From the NCBI RefSeq assembly GCF_003591515.1, contig NZ_QZCG01000005.1:1-64000 (forward strand): a stretch of 64,000 nucleotides of DNA. The letters are read 5' to 3'. The notes beneath the pieces were generated by a model. The model made no database searches, was not told the origin of the DNA, and worked only from the letters and a program-made list of their open reading frames with translations. Source of the stretch: Paracoccus onubensis (GTDB lineage Bacteria > Pseudomonadota > Alphaproteobacteria > Rhodobacterales > Rhodobacteraceae). Positions 54,750 through 63,983 of this stretch are shown here, piece after piece (positions within the stretch are counted from its first letter, which is position 1; each line of letters begins with the position of its first letter). The translations under genes were made by a program, and so were the position numbers.

Positions 54750-55691
54750 ATGCAGCTTACAGGAATCCACCACCTGACCGCGATCACCGCCGATGCGGCG
54801 GGCAATAACCGCTTCTATACCGGCACGCTTGGTCTGCGCCGGGTAAAAAAGACCGTCAATCAGGACGATACGTCGGCCTATCACCTGTTCTTCGCCGATG
54901 GCGCAGGCAGTCCCGGCACCGATATCACCTTTTTCGACTGGCCCGTTGCCCGCGAACATCGCGGCACGCATTCGATCAGCCGCACCGGGTTGCGGGTTGC
55001 CGAGAACAGCCTTGATTACTGGGCCGGGCGTCTGCGCGATGCCGGCGTCGGCACCGGCCAGATCGTCACGCTTGACGGTCGCGCCAGCCTTGACGCCGAG
55101 GATCCCGAGGGCCAGCGCCTGCGGCTCGTGGCGGCACCCGAAGGGAATTCCGTCGCATGGGAGAAAAGCCCGGTTCCCGCCGAATATCAGATTCGCGGAC
55201 TGGGTCCGATCACCATTTCGGTTCCCGAACTCGGGCCGACCGAAGCACTGCTGACCCATGTGATGAACATGCGGCAGGTCCGCGATTATCCCAGCCCGGA
55301 CGGCGAAGGTCAGGTCCATGTGTTTCAGATGGGCGAAGGCGGCACGGCGGCCGAATTGCATGTCGCCGTGCAGCCCGGTCTTCCGGTCGCGCGTCAGGGC
55401 GCGGGCGCGGTGCATCACGTCGCCTTCCGCGTGCCCGACAAACCCGCACTGACCGAATGGGCCAACCGGGTTGCGGATTTCCGCGTTCCGAATTCGGGCG
55501 AGGTCGAGCGATATTACTTCAGGTCGCTTTACTTCCGCGAACCCGGTGGCAATCTGTTCGAGATCGCCACGGACGAACCGGGATTCGATGTGGACGAGCC
55601 CCGCGAAACCATGGGCGAGGGGCTGTCGCTGCCGCCCTTCCTCGAACCGAAGCGCGCGCAGATCGAGGCGGGGCTGAAACCGCTCGACTAA
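54750..55691 (+). CDS. MhqO-like VOC ring-cleaving dioxygenase family protein
   Basis: A 313-residue two-domain VOC protein. The metal ligands are visible in IHHLTAITAD, VHHVAFRVPD and LFEIATDEPGF. RRVKKTVNQDD and YHLFFADGAGSPGTDITFFDW match the MhqO/MhqE group, which protects Bacillus against hydroquinones and quinones. Whether it cleaves rings here is untested. AAGGAG precedes ATG 54750. It is the first gene of a three-gene operon divergent from a LysR regulator. Confidence 0.88.
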   Translation: MQLTGIHHLTAITADAAGNNRFYTGTLGLRRVKKTVNQDDTSAYHLFFADGAGSPGTDITFFDWPVAREHRGTHSISRTGLRVAENSLDYWAGRLRDAGVGTGQIVTLDGRASLDAEDPEGQRLRLVAAPEGNSVAWEKSPVPAEYQIRGLGPITISVPELGPTEALLTHVMNMRQVRDYPSPDGEGQVHVFQMGEGGTAAELHVAVQPGLPVARQGAGAVHHVAFRVPDKPALTEWANRVADFRVPNSGEVERYYFRSLYFREPGGNLFEIATDEPGFDVDEPRETMGEGLSLPPFLEPKRAQIEAGLKPLD

Positions 55692-55748
55692 CCGAACCGC
55701 CGGGGGCGTGTGTGCCCCCGGCACATGCATATAAGGACAAGGAACCAG

Positions 55749-56288
55749 ATGACCACCATCCTCGGCCTCAGCGGCAGCCTGCGCCGCGCCTCGTTCAACT
55801 CGGGCCTGCTGCGCGCCGCGCGAGACGTCGCGCCCGAAGGTGTCAGCCTTACCATCGGTTCGATTGCGGATGTACCGCTTTACGATGGCGATGCCGAGGT
55901 AGCGCAAGGCACGCCCGCTGCCGTGGCCGAATTGAACCGGCAACTGGCCGATGCGGATGGGCTGTTGCTGGTATCGCCGGAATATAACAACGGCATCCCC
56001 GGCGTATTCAAGAACGCCATCGACTGGATGTCGCGCGGCGAGGGCGGCAAGAATTTCCGCGGCAAGCCCGTTGCCGTCACCGGCGCCTCGCCCGGCAATT
56101 TCGGAACGGCTCATGCTCAAAGCCACTGGCTGCCGGTGCTGCGCACGCTTGGCGCAAGGCAATGGCATGAAGGGCGGCTACTGGTGTCCCGCGCGGGCGA
56201 TCTGTTCGACGCCGACGGTAATCTTACCGACGACAAGACCCGCCAGAAGCTCGCCGATTTCATTTCGGGCTTCGCAGCCAGCCTTTGA
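55749..56288 (+). CDS. NADPH-dependent FMN reductase/quinone reductase
   Basis: A 179-residue flavodoxin-fold reductase. LSGSLRRASFNSGLLRAA binds the FMN phosphate and SPEYNNGIPGVFKNAIDWMSRG is the flavin loop, the classical ChrR/YieF-type pair. Enzymes of this group reduce quinones, chromate or azo compounds by two electrons, which suits the adjacent dioxygenase-like genes. AAGGAACCAG precedes ATG 55749. Confidence 0.92.
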   Translation: MTTILGLSGSLRRASFNSGLLRAARDVAPEGVSLTIGSIADVPLYDGDAEVAQGTPAAVAELNRQLADADGLLLVSPEYNNGIPGVFKNAIDWMSRGEGGKNFRGKPVAVTGASPGNFGTAHAQSHWLPVLRTLGARQWHEGRLLVSRAGDLFDADGNLTDDKTRQKLADFISGFAASL

Positions 56289-56316
56289 CGGATCGCAATT
56301 GACCAGGAAAGATGCC

Positions 56317-57081
56317 ATGAGCACGAAAACCATCGATCATATCGCCTTGACGGTGCGCGACCATGCCCGCATGGCGGATTTTTACCGCACCGCGCTGGGC
56401 CTCGAGCCACTGGACGAAGAAAACGGAATAACCCGGCTGGGTGCCGGATCGCATGTTCTTCTGGAACTGCGCCATGATCCCGCCGCCACCCCACGCGATC
56501 CGCATCAGGCAGGACTGTTCCATACCGCTTTCCTGTTACCCTCGCGCTCCGATCTGGCCGACTGGATGCGCCACGCCGCAGAAAGCGGGCTTCGCCTGAC
56601 CGGCGCGTCGGATCACGGCGTCAGCGAAGCGATCTATCTTGACGATCCCGAGGGCAATGGAATCGAGATCTATGTCGACCGCCCGGAAACGGAATGGAAC
56701 CGCGACGGCGACCGGGTCGAGATGTATACCCGGCGACTGGACCTGCAGGAACTGTTGGCGAATGCGACCGGCGCGAACTGGAATGCCGCGCCTTCCGGCA
56801 CGGTGATCGGCCATGTCCATCTGCAGGTCGGCGAACTCGATACTGCCGATGATTTCTTTCGCAGCGAACTGGGCCTGACCCGCAGCTTCGACGCGCCGGG
56901 CGGAGCATGGTACGGCTGGAACGGTTATCATCACCATCTGGCCGGGAATATCTGGAACAGCCGGGGCGCGGGGCCACGCGATCCGAATATGACCGGATTG
57001 GCGGAAATCGTGGTGAACAGCCCGGATGCCTCCGGGCAGTTCCTTCAGGATCCTTGGGGCACCCGCTTCCGCATGATTTAA
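56317..57081 (+). CDS. CatE-like VOC dioxygenase family protein
   Basis: A 254-residue protein with two VOC domains and the Bacillus CatE (catechol-2,3-dioxygenase) layout. The first domain has IDHIALTVRD and GNGIEIYVDRPE. The active second domain carries the metal ligands in GHVHLQVGE and the His-rich YHHHLAGNIWNSRGAG. The last ligand, expected as Glu, lies near LAEIVVN. The activity on a real catechol is not established. AGGAAA precedes the start, 28 bases after the FMN reductase stop. Confidence 0.87.
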   Translation: MSTKTIDHIALTVRDHARMADFYRTALGLEPLDEENGITRLGAGSHVLLELRHDPAATPRDPHQAGLFHTAFLLPSRSDLADWMRHAAESGLRLTGASDHGVSEAIYLDDPEGNGIEIYVDRPETEWNRDGDRVEMYTRRLDLQELLANATGANWNAAPSGTVIGHVHLQVGELDTADDFFRSELGLTRSFDAPGGAWYGWNGYHHHLAGNIWNSRGAGPRDPNMTGLAEIVVNSPDASGQFLQDPWGTRFRMI

Positions 57082-57140
57082 GCGGAAGCGCCCCACCTCC
57101 TTTGGCCGGAGATTCTCGTTTCTCCGGACGTATCCGGTAT

Positions 57141-57165
57141 TTCTTCTTTGCCCAAATACCTGAAA
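57141..57165 (-). repeat. Dispersed intergenic repeat, copy 7 (tail only)
   Basis: On the minus strand, TTTTCAGGTATTTGGGCAAA followed by GAAGAAA. There is no clear hairpin. Unlike most copies it points against both flanking genes. Confidence 0.65.
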
Positions 57166-57276
57166 ACCTCTGCCGGCCGGCGATCGGGTCATTCTCTCGC
57201 GGCGATATCAGCCTGCCCCCTACCAATCCCCGCGGCCTTGCGCTAGGAGACCAGGGCAAAACATGACGGTTGCGAT

Positions 57277-59664
57277 ATGAAATTCACGCTTTCCTGGCTC
57301 AAAGAACATCTCGACACCACAGCGACGCTGGATGACATCACCGAGGCACTGACCGATCTCGGACTTGAAGTCGAAGAGGTCTCCGATCCCGCCTCGAAAC
57401 TGGCGGCGTTTACGCTGGCCCGCGTCACCCATGCGGAACAGCATCCCGATGCCGACCGGCTGCGGGTTTGCCGCGTGCTGACGGATGAGGGCGAAAAGCA
57501 GATCGTCTGCGGTGCGCCGAATGCGCGCGAGGGAATCACCGTCGTGCTGGCCAAGCCCGGCGATTACGTGCCCGGCATCGATGTAACGCTTGGCATCGGC
57601 AAGATCCGGGGCGTCGAAAGCCACGGCATGATGGCCTCGGAACGCGAGTTGGAACTGTCGGACGAGCATGACGGCATCATCGAGCTTCCCTCGGGCGAGA
57701 TCGGGCAGAAATTCGTCGACTGGCTGTCCGCCAATGCGCCGGAAAAGATCGACCCGATGATCTATATCAAGATCACGCCGAACCGGCCCGATGCGCTTGG
57801 CGTGCGCGGGATCGCCCGCGATCTGGCTGCGCGCGGTCTCGGCCGGATGAAGCCCCTGCGCGATGCAAAGATCGAACCGGCTTTCCCCTGCCCCGTCAAT
57901 ATCAGCATTCAACCCGAGGTGGCGGACAAGGCACCGTTCTTCTCGGGCCGCACCGTTCGGGGGGTCAAGAACGGTCCCAGCCCGGAATGGCTGCAGAAAC
58001 GCCTGACCGCGATTGGCCTCAGGCCGATCAGCATGCTGGTCGATATCACCAATTTCTTCACCTATGACCTGAACCGCCCGCTGCATGTCTTCGACGCCGC
58101 AAAAGTGAAAGGCGGCCTCACCCTGCGCCCCGCGCGCGAAGGCGAAGAAATCCTTGCGCTTGACGACAAGACCTATCGCCTGCCTGCCGGCGCGGTTGTC
58201 ATCTGCGACGAGAACGGCCCCGAAAGCATCGCGGGCGTGATGGGCGGCGCGGCCTCCGGCTCGGATAGCGACACCACGGAAGTCTTCATCGAAGCGGCCT
58301 ATTTCGACCCGATCAGTACCGCCGCCACCGGGCGGGCCCTGAAGATCAATTCCGATGCCCGCTACCGCTTCGAACGCGGCATCGATCCCGAATTCACCCT
58401 GCAGGGGCTGGAGCTGGCCACACAGATGGTCATGGAGCTTTGCGGAGGCGAACCCTCCGAGGTGGTGACGGCGGGCGCGGTGCCCGATACGTCCCGCGCC
58501 TATCGCCTCGATCCTTCCCGGACCTCCAGCCTCGTCGGGCTCGAGATCCCGGAAGAAACGCAGCGCGCCACGTTGGAAGCCCTGGGTTTCCGGCTCGAAG
58601 GCGATATGGCCCATGTCCCGTCCTGGCGGCCCGATGTGTTGGGCGAAGCCGATCTGGTCGAGGAAATCGCCCGCATCGCCAGCCTTTCCGGGCTGGAAAA
58701 CAAACCCCTGCCGCGTCTCGATGCCGGAGTACCCAAGCCAATTCTGACGCCCTTGCAGATCCGCGAGAATGCCGCCCGGCGTCAGGCGGCCGCGCTTGGC
58801 TATAATGAATGCGTCACCTACAGCTTCATCGATCAGGCTTCGGCGGCCTTGTTCGGTGGCGGGCAGGATGCGGTCAGGATCGACAACCCGATCAGCAGCG
58901 AGATGACCCATCTGCGCCCCGACCTGCTGCCCGGCCTTCTTGCCGCCGCCGCCCGCAATCAGGCGCGCGGCTTCGCCGATCTGGCGCTGTTCGAGATGGG
59001 GCCGGTTTTCTCCGGCGGCGAACCGGGCGAGCAGGCGATCCAGCTTTCCGGCCTTCTGGTCGGCGCGAATGCCCCGCGCGATCCGTTCGGCAGCCGCCGC
59101 AAACTCGATCTTTACGACGCCAAGGCCGATGCCGAAGCGGTTCTGGCCGCCATCGGCGCCCCCGCCAAGGCGCAGATCAACCGCAAACTGGATGGCTGGT
59201 GGCATCCGGGCCGGGCAGGCAATATTGCGCTTGGTCCCAAGGTGCTGGCAACATTTGGTGACATCCACCCCCGCATCCTGCGTGACATGGATGTCAAAGG
59301 CCCTGCGGTCGGTTTCACCATCCGCATCGCCGAGATTCCCTTCCCCAAGACGAAAACCGCAACCCGGTCCGCGCTGGAGAACTCGGAACTGCAGGCGGTC
59401 GAGCGCGACTTTGCCTTTGTGGTCGATCCACAGGTCGAGGCCCTGACGCTGGTGAATGCCGCGCAGGGCGCAGACAAGGCCCTGATCGAACAGGTGACGG
59501 TCTTCGATCAGTTCACCAGTCTGGAGGACGGCCGGAAATCCATCGCCATCACCGCCCGCCTGCAACCGCGCGACAAGACCCTGACCGACGCCGAGATCGA
59601 GGCCGTCAGCCAGAAGATCATCGAAAAGGTCCAGAGGGCGACCGGCGGCGTGCTGCGAAGCTGA
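57277..59664 (+). CDS. pheT: Phenylalanyl-tRNA synthetase beta subunit
   Basis: A 795-residue beta subunit of the alpha2beta2 enzyme. B1/tRNA-binding domain at the start (KLAAFTLARVTHAEQHPDADRLRVCRV), the B3/4 editing domain around 210-390 (ALKINSDARYRFERGIDPE), B5 (LVGLEIPEETQRATLEALGF), the class II-like core (YNECVTYSFIDQ, NPISSEMTHLRPDLLPGLL) and the ferredoxin-like anticodon domain at the C-terminus (TITARLQPRDKTLTDAEIE-like). pheS is not next to it. There is no strong ribosome site. Confidence 0.95.
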   Translation: MKFTLSWLKEHLDTTATLDDITEALTDLGLEVEEVSDPASKLAAFTLARVTHAEQHPDADRLRVCRVLTDEGEKQIVCGAPNAREGITVVLAKPGDYVPGIDVTLGIGKIRGVESHGMMASERELELSDEHDGIIELPSGEIGQKFVDWLSANAPEKIDPMIYIKITPNRPDALGVRGIARDLAARGLGRMKPLRDAKIEPAFPCPVNISIQPEVADKAPFFSGRTVRGVKNGPSPEWLQKRLTAIGLRPISMLVDITNFFTYDLNRPLHVFDAAKVKGGLTLRPAREGEEILALDDKTYRLPAGAVVICDENGPESIAGVMGGAASGSDSDTTEVFIEAAYFDPISTAATGRALKINSDARYRFERGIDPEFTLQGLELATQMVMELCGGEPSEVVTAGAVPDTSRAYRLDPSRTSSLVGLEIPEETQRATLEALGFRLEGDMAHVPSWRPDVLGEADLVEEIARIASLSGLENKPLPRLDAGVPKPILTPLQIRENAARRQAAALGYNECVTYSFIDQASAALFGGGQDAVRIDNPISSEMTHLRPDLLPGLLAAAARNQARGFADLALFEMGPVFSGGEPGEQAIQLSGLLVGANAPRDPFGSRRKLDLYDAKADAEAVLAAIGAPAKAQINRKLDGWWHPGRAGNIALGPKVLATFGDIHPRILRDMDVKGPAVGFTIRIAEIPFPKTKTATRSALENSELQAVERDFAFVVDPQVEALTLVNAAQGADKALIEQVTVFDQFTSLEDGRKSIAITARLQPRDKTLTDAEIEAVSQKIIEKVQRATGGVLRS

Positions 59665-59665
59665 T

Positions 59666-59695
59666 GGCGCCCGCGCCTCCTTCCGGCGCGGCGCC
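59666..59695 (+). terminator. Strong GC hairpin directly after pheT
   Basis: GGCGCC-C-GCGCC (59666-59677) pairs with GGCGC-GGCGCC (59685-59695), an 11-base-pair stem with one bulged C, starting 2 bases after the stop. There is no T tract, so it may stop RNA decay rather than terminate. Confidence 0.45.
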
Positions 59696-59720
59696 TTCCA
59701 TCAGAATATCCGCCCCCTCC

Positions 59721-59764
59721 CTTCTTCTTTGTTCAAATACCTCGGGGTTTGGGGGCTGGCCCCC
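59721..59764 (-). repeat. Dispersed intergenic repeat, copy 8
   Basis: On the minus strand, GGGGGC-CA-GCCCCC, AAACCCCGAGG, then TATTTGAACAAAGAAGAAG. It points against both pheT and prfB, an exception to the usual orientation. Confidence 0.88.
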
Positions 59765-59852
59765 AATTGCCACCGCCCGGGCTATCCCCTTGCCGTAAGC
59801 CTTGCCGCGCGGTAACACCCTTGACCTGATCCTGATGAATTGGAGCCTGCCC

Positions 59853-60980
59853 ATGCGCGCCGAGACGCAGTCCACGATCGAAGCGATCCAACGCACCCTG
59901 ACCCTTCTGGGGCAGCGGATGGACGTGGACACGGCCCCGCACCGCCTGGAAGAGATGAACGCGATGATCGAGGCGGGCGATCTGTGGTCCGATCCCGCGC
60001 GGGCGCAAAAGCTGATGCGCGAAAGGCAGGCTCTGGTCGACGCCATCGAGACATTCAAGCGGATCGAAACCGATCTGGCCGCCAATGCCGAGATGGTCGA
60101 ACTGGCCGAGGAAGAGGGCGACGAGGAACTGGTCTCCGAGGCGGAATCCAACCTGAAATCGCTGGCCGAACTGGCCGCGCAGAAGGAACTCGAAGCCCTG
60201 CTGAACGGCGAGGCCGACGCGAATGATACCTTCCTTGAAATCAACGCGGGCGCGGGGGGCACCGAAAGCTGCGACTGGGCCTCGATGCTGGCGCGGATGT
60301 ATGTCAGATGGGCCGAGAAAAAAGGCTATGACGTCGAACTGATGAGCGAAAGTCAGGGTGAAGAGGCGGGGATTCGCAGCGCGGCCTACAAGATCACCGG
60401 GCATAACGCCTATGGCTGGCTGAAATCGGAAAGCGGCGTGCATCGTCTGGTGCGGATCAGCCCCTTCGACAGCTCGGCCCGGCGGCATACCTCGTTCAGC
60501 TCGGTCTGGGTTTATCCGGTCGTCGATGAGAATATCGAGATCACGGTGCCCGATAATGAAATCAGGATCGACACCTATCGCTCGTCCGGGGCGGGCGGCC
60601 AGCATGTGAACACCACCGATTCGGCGGTGCGGATCACCCATATTCCCAGCGGCATCGTCGTCACCAGCTCCGAGAAATCGCAGCACCAGAACCGCGCCAA
60701 TGCCATGGCGGCACTGAAATCCCGCCTGTACGAGATCGAGCTGCGCAAGCGGACCGAAAGCATTCAGGCCCAGCATGACGCCAAGGGCGACGCGGGCTGG
60801 GGCAACCAGATCCGCTCCTATGTGCTGCATCCCTACCAAATGGTGAAGGATCTGCGCACCTCGCAGGAAACAAGCGACACGCAGGGCGTGCTTGACGGCG
60901 ATCTGGACGCCTTCATGGCCGCGACGCTTGCGATGGATGTGGCAGGCAAAAGCCGGGCCGAGGCGCAGTCCGACGACTGA
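59853..60980 (+). CDS. prfB: Peptide chain release factor 2
   Basis: A 375-residue class I release factor for UGA and UAA. The Ser-Pro-Phe codon-recognition tripeptide is in [12 protein letters not shown], and GGQ is in [20 protein letters not shown]. The frame is continuous, with no in-frame stop or Shine-Dalgarno-like frameshift site near codon 25, so the autoregulatory +1 frameshift known in many bacteria is absent. GGAG 8 bases upstream supports ATG 59853 over ATG 59835. Confidence 0.96.
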   Translation: MRAETQSTIEAIQRTLTLLGQRMDVDTAPHRLEEMNAMIEAGDLWSDPARAQKLMRERQALVDAIETFKRIETDLAANAEMVELAEEEGDEELVSEAESNLKSLAELAAQKELEALLNGEADANDTFLEINAGAGGTESCDWASMLARMYVRWAEKKGYDVELMSESQGEEAGIRSAAYKITGHNAYGWLKSESGVHRLVRISPFDSSARRHTSFSSVWVYPVVDENIEITVPDNEIRIDTYRSSGAGGQHVNTTDSAVRITHIPSGIVVTSSEKSQHQNRANAMAALKSRLYEIELRKRTESIQAQHDAKGDAGWGNQIRSYVLHPYQMVKDLRTSQETSDTQGVLDGDLDAFMAATLAMDVAGKSRAEAQSDD

Positions 60981-61038
60981 TTCCTGTCAGAGAGGGTTGC
61001 GGTTAACCGGTTTCATGGGATCGCATCCCGCGATGGCC

Positions 61039-61083
61039 GGGGGCTTTGCCCCCGGACCCCCAAGGTATTTCTGCAAAGAAGAA
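61039..61083 (+). repeat. Dispersed intergenic repeat, copy 9
   Basis: GGGGGC-TTT-GCCCCC hairpin, GGACCCCCAAGG, then TATTTCTGCAAAGAAGAAA. It lies about 60 bases 3' of prfB in the same orientation and is convergent with the GNAT gene. Confidence 0.85.
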
Positions 61084-61119
61084 ATGCGGTTATCCGAATC
61101 CGGTACCCGGCGACGCGCT

Positions 61120-61731
61120 TTAGCCAGGCAGAACGGGCAGGCAGGGGATATGCGGTGCCGCTGTTTCCGGCAGCAGCCCGCTGATGCGCGGATCCGGCAT
61201 GATCTCGATCTGGCGGCGGAACGGCACGAAGCCCGAGCGGCGATAGAACGCGACCGCGCCGGGATGATCCATCGTACAGGTATGTACCCAAAGCCGGGTC
61301 AGGGGCCGCGACCACGCGATCTCCAACGCGCGGTTCATCATCCATCGCCCTGCTCCGCTGCCGACAAGCCCGGCGGACAGGCCGAAAAACGCCAGCTCAC
61401 ATTCGCCATCCGTGCGGAAATCCAGCTCTAGCAGGCCGCTGCCCTCGGGTGTGTCCAGCCTGCGGATCTCGACCCGGGGATCGTGAATGATGGAGGTCAG
61501 CTTTTCGTCCGTCATCAGCAGCCGTGAACACCACAGCCAATCCTCGCCCACAAGGCGAAACAATGCGCGATAGGCCCCGGGATCGGGATCGCGCCAAAGC
61601 GCGAGCCGCAGATCGGATGCCGGATATTCGGGCCGTGGCGCCGGTGCCGCGCGCATTTCAAGCGACGTCACAACCGTCACGATATGATCGTTCAGAACAT
61701 CGTGGAAACCCGGGCCGAGAATGGGTGGCAT
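61120..61731 (-). CDS. GNAT-family N-acetyltransferase
   Basis: A 203-residue protein. The acetyl-CoA loop is GLVGSGAGRWMMNRAL, followed by LWVHTCTMDHPGAVAFYRRSGFVPF, the GNAT motif A/B region with the conserved Tyr. The N-terminal half (LRLALWRDPDPGAYRALFRLVGEDWLWCSRL) has the pattern of a small GNAT subgroup common in alphaproteobacteria. The acceptor is unknown. GAGGAAAG lies 8 bases before the start. Confidence 0.87.
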   Translation of the reverse strand: MPPILGPGFHDVLNDHIVTVVTSLEMRAAPAPRPEYPASDLRLALWRDPDPGAYRALFRLVGEDWLWCSRLLMTDEKLTSIIHDPRVEIRRLDTPEGSGLLELDFRTDGECELAFFGLSAGLVGSGAGRWMMNRALEIAWSRPLTRLWVHTCTMDHPGAVAFYRRSGFVPFRRQIEIMPDPRISGLLPETAAPHIPCLPVLPG

Positions 61732-61931
61732 TGCTGTCTTTCCTCATGAATCGTATCGGCTGCAAAGCGCTGGCGCAAGCAGGCTTATCACAGATAATAT
61801 AATGAATTTAAACTATTTTCATCGACCGCCATTTTCCAACCCTAACAGGTTAATTCGCACCCTCCCGGTTATCAACGGGTTGCAGAGCCGCTTTCCCCGC
61901 CATATCTGATCCCAAATGACGGAGGTCAGGA

Positions 61932-62489
61932 ATGACGGAAGACAAGTTCCCCGGCTGGCATGGCACGACCATCCTTGCCGTGCGGCGCGGCGGCAAGGTC
62001 GTGGTGGCAGGCGACGGTCAGGTCAGCGTCGGCCAGACGGTGATGAAAGGCACGGCCCGGAAGGTGCGCCGGCTCAAGCCGGGCGGGCATGACGTGGTTG
62101 CCGGTTTCGCCGGCTCGACCGCGGATGCCTTTACCCTGCTTGAGCGGCTGGAGGTCAAGCTGGAAGCCGCGCCGGGCCAGTTGCAGCGGGCCTGTGTGGA
62201 ACTGGCCAAGGATTGGCGGACCGACAAGTTCCTGCGCAATCTGGAAGCGATGCTGATCGTGACCGATGGCGAGCAGATTTATGTGGTGACCGGCGCGGGC
62301 GATGTGCTGGAACCGGAACATGAGGTGGCCGCGATCGGCTCGGGCGGGAATTTCGCGCTGGCGGCAGCGCGGGGGTTGCTGGACAGCGATCAGGATGCCG
62401 AAACGATTGCGCGGAAGGCGATGGCGATCGCGGCGGATATCTGCGTTTACACCAATGGCAACCTGACGGTCGAGACGATCGGCGGGTGA
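61932..62489 (+). CDS. hslV: HslV protease subunit of the HslUV complex, with propeptide
   Basis: A 185-residue peptidase subunit forming the double hexamer cut into by HslU. The catalytic N-terminal Thr is in the [19 protein letters not shown] block, as Thr12 after the 11-residue lead [22 protein letters not shown] precedes ATG 61932, so the lead is genuine and must be removed to expose the Thr. Other blocks are GTARKVRRL and [10 protein letters not shown]. It is followed by a repeat copy and then hslU. Confidence 0.96.
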   Translation: MTEDKFPGWHGTTILAVRRGGKVVVAGDGQVSVGQTVMKGTARKVRRLKPGGHDVVAGFAGSTADAFTLLERLEVKLEAAPGQLQRACVELAKDWRTDKFLRNLEAMLIVTDGEQIYVVTGAGDVLEPEHEVAAIGSGGNFALAAARGLLDSDQDAETIARKAMAIAADICVYTNGNLTVETIGG

Positions 62490-62490
62490 A

Positions 62491-62550
62491 GGGGCGCTGC
62501 CCCGTCGCGCGGATCGCGCGACTCCCCGAGGTATTTGAACAAAGAAGAAG
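62491..62550 (+). repeat. Dispersed intergenic repeat, copy 10, between hslV and hslU
   Basis: Begins 2 bases after the hslV stop: GGGGC-GCT-GCCCC, then GTCGCGC/GCGCGAC, CTCCCCGAGG and TATTTGAACAAAGAAGAAG. Together with copy 2 it forms a subtype with a second palindrome. Confidence 0.9.
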
Positions 62551-62567
62551 CCAGTTGAGGCAATGAC

Positions 62568-63875
62568 ATGACCGACCTGACACCGCGCGAGATCGTATCC
62601 GAGCTTGATCGCTTCATCATCGGACAGAAAGACGCCAAGCGCGCAGTTGCGGTCGCTTTGCGCAACCGCTGGCGGCGCAAGCAGCTTGGCGACGATCTGC
62701 GCGATGAAGTCTATCCGAAAAATATCCTGATGATCGGCCCGACCGGCGTCGGCAAGACCGAGATCAGCCGCAGGCTTGCCAAGCTGGCCAATGCGCCCTT
62801 CATCAAGGTCGAGGCAACCAAGTTCACCGAGATCGGCTATGTCGGTCGGGATGTCGAGCAGATCATCCGCGATCTGGCCGATTCGGCGATGATCGACATG
62901 CGGGACCGCATGCGCGAAGAGGTCAAGGCGCGGGCGCATAAAGCCGCCGAGGATCGCGTGATCGAGGCGCTTGCCGGGGACGGCGCGCGCGACGGCACGC
63001 GGCAGATGTTCCGCGACAAGCTGAAGCGCGGCGAGTTGGACGATACGGTCATCGAGCTGGAATTGCAGGACAACTCCAATCCGCTTGGCGCGATGGAAAT
63101 TCCCGGTCAGCCGGGTGCCGCGATGGGCGGAATCATGGATCTGTCGGGACTGATGAAAGCCTTTGGCGGGCGTCGGGTGCGCCGCAAGATAACCGTTTCG
63201 GAAAGCTACGATCTGCTGATCGCGGAAGAGGCGGACAAACTGCTGGATGACGAGGTGGTCAAGACGGCGGCGCTTGAATCGGTTCAGGAAAACGGCATCG
63301 TCTTTATCGACGAGATCGACAAGGTCTGTGCCCGCACCGATGCCCGTGGCGGCGATGTCAGCCGCGAGGGCGTGCAGCGCGACCTGCTGCCGCTGATCGA
63401 GGGCACCACGGTCAGCACAAAATACGGCGCCGTGAAGACCGATCATATCCTGTTCATCGCCTCGGGCGCCTTCCATGTCGCGAAACCGTCCGATCTTTTG
63501 CCGGAATTGCAGGGCCGTCTGCCGATCCGGGTGGAATTGCGCGCCCTGACCGAAGAGGATTTCATCCGCATCCTGACCGAGACGGACAATGCCTTGACTC
63601 GCCAATACACTGCCCTGATGAAAACCGAAGGCGTCACGGTCGGCTTTACCGAGAACGGCATCGCCGCGCTTGCACGGATCGCCGCCGAGGTGAATGCCTC
63701 GGTCGAGAATATCGGCGCGCGCAGGCTTTATACCGTGATCGAGCGGGTTTTCGAGGAATTGTCCTTCGCCGCCCCCGACAAGAGCGGCGAGACGGTCAGC
63801 GTCGATGCCGCCTATGTCGAAAAACATCTGGGCGATCTGGCGCGCTCTGCCGACATGTCACGCTACGTCCTGTAG
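62568..63875 (+). CDS. hslU: HslU ATPase subunit of the HslUV protease
   Basis: A 435-residue AAA+ unfoldase. The Walker A box is [16 protein letters not shown], Walker [12 protein letters not shown], the pore loop is in [14 protein letters not shown], and sensor blocks are [18 protein letters not shown] and [21 protein letters not shown]. The I domain lies at about 110-240. The C-terminus ends in YVL, the conserved tail that inserts into HslV. GAGG lies 9 bases before ATG 62568. Confidence 0.97.
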   Translation: MTDLTPREIVSELDRFIIGQKDAKRAVAVALRNRWRRKQLGDDLRDEVYPKNILMIGPTGVGKTEISRRLAKLANAPFIKVEATKFTEIGYVGRDVEQIIRDLADSAMIDMRDRMREEVKARAHKAAEDRVIEALAGDGARDGTRQMFRDKLKRGELDDTVIELELQDNSNPLGAMEIPGQPGAAMGGIMDLSGLMKAFGGRRVRRKITVSESYDLLIAEEADKLLDDEVVKTAALESVQENGIVFIDEIDKVCARTDARGGDVSREGVQRDLLPLIEGTTVSTKYGAVKTDHILFIASGAFHVAKPSDLLPELQGRLPIRVELRALTEEDFIRILTETDNALTRQYTALMKTEGVTVGFTENGIAALARIAAEVNASVENIGARRLYTVIERVFEELSFAAPDKSGETVSVDAAYVEKHLGDLARSADMSRYVL

Positions 63876-63901
63876 CGCGGCAAGGGGCCGGCGGTTTTTT
63901 T
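63861..63901 (+). terminator. Possible terminator after hslU
   Basis: CGCTAC (63861-63866) and GTAGCG (63872-63877) form a short hairpin across the hslU stop, and a T7 tract lies at 63895-63901 after a GC-rich stretch. The stem and T tract are 17 bases apart, so this is not a classical terminator. Confidence 0.35.
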
Positions 63902-63944
63902 CTGACAACCGGTTCACTTTGTCGAAAGCAATGGCAACTCATAC

Positions 63945-63983
63945 TTGCACCCGCCCGTCCCGGCAGTCAGGTTTCGGGTGCAA
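63945..63983 (+). promoter_or_regulatory. Leader hairpin before a gene beyond the window
   Basis: TTGCACCCG (63945-63953) pairs perfectly with CGGGTGCAA (63975-63983) over a 21-base loop. AAGAGGAGA, a good ribosome site, follows immediately, so the hairpin should lie in the 5' leader of a gene starting after 64000. Confidence 0.5.

Noticed and set aside
59853..59940. A programmed frameshift in prfB.
   Set aside because: The frame is continuous from the start to the GGQ motif with no early in-frame TGA.
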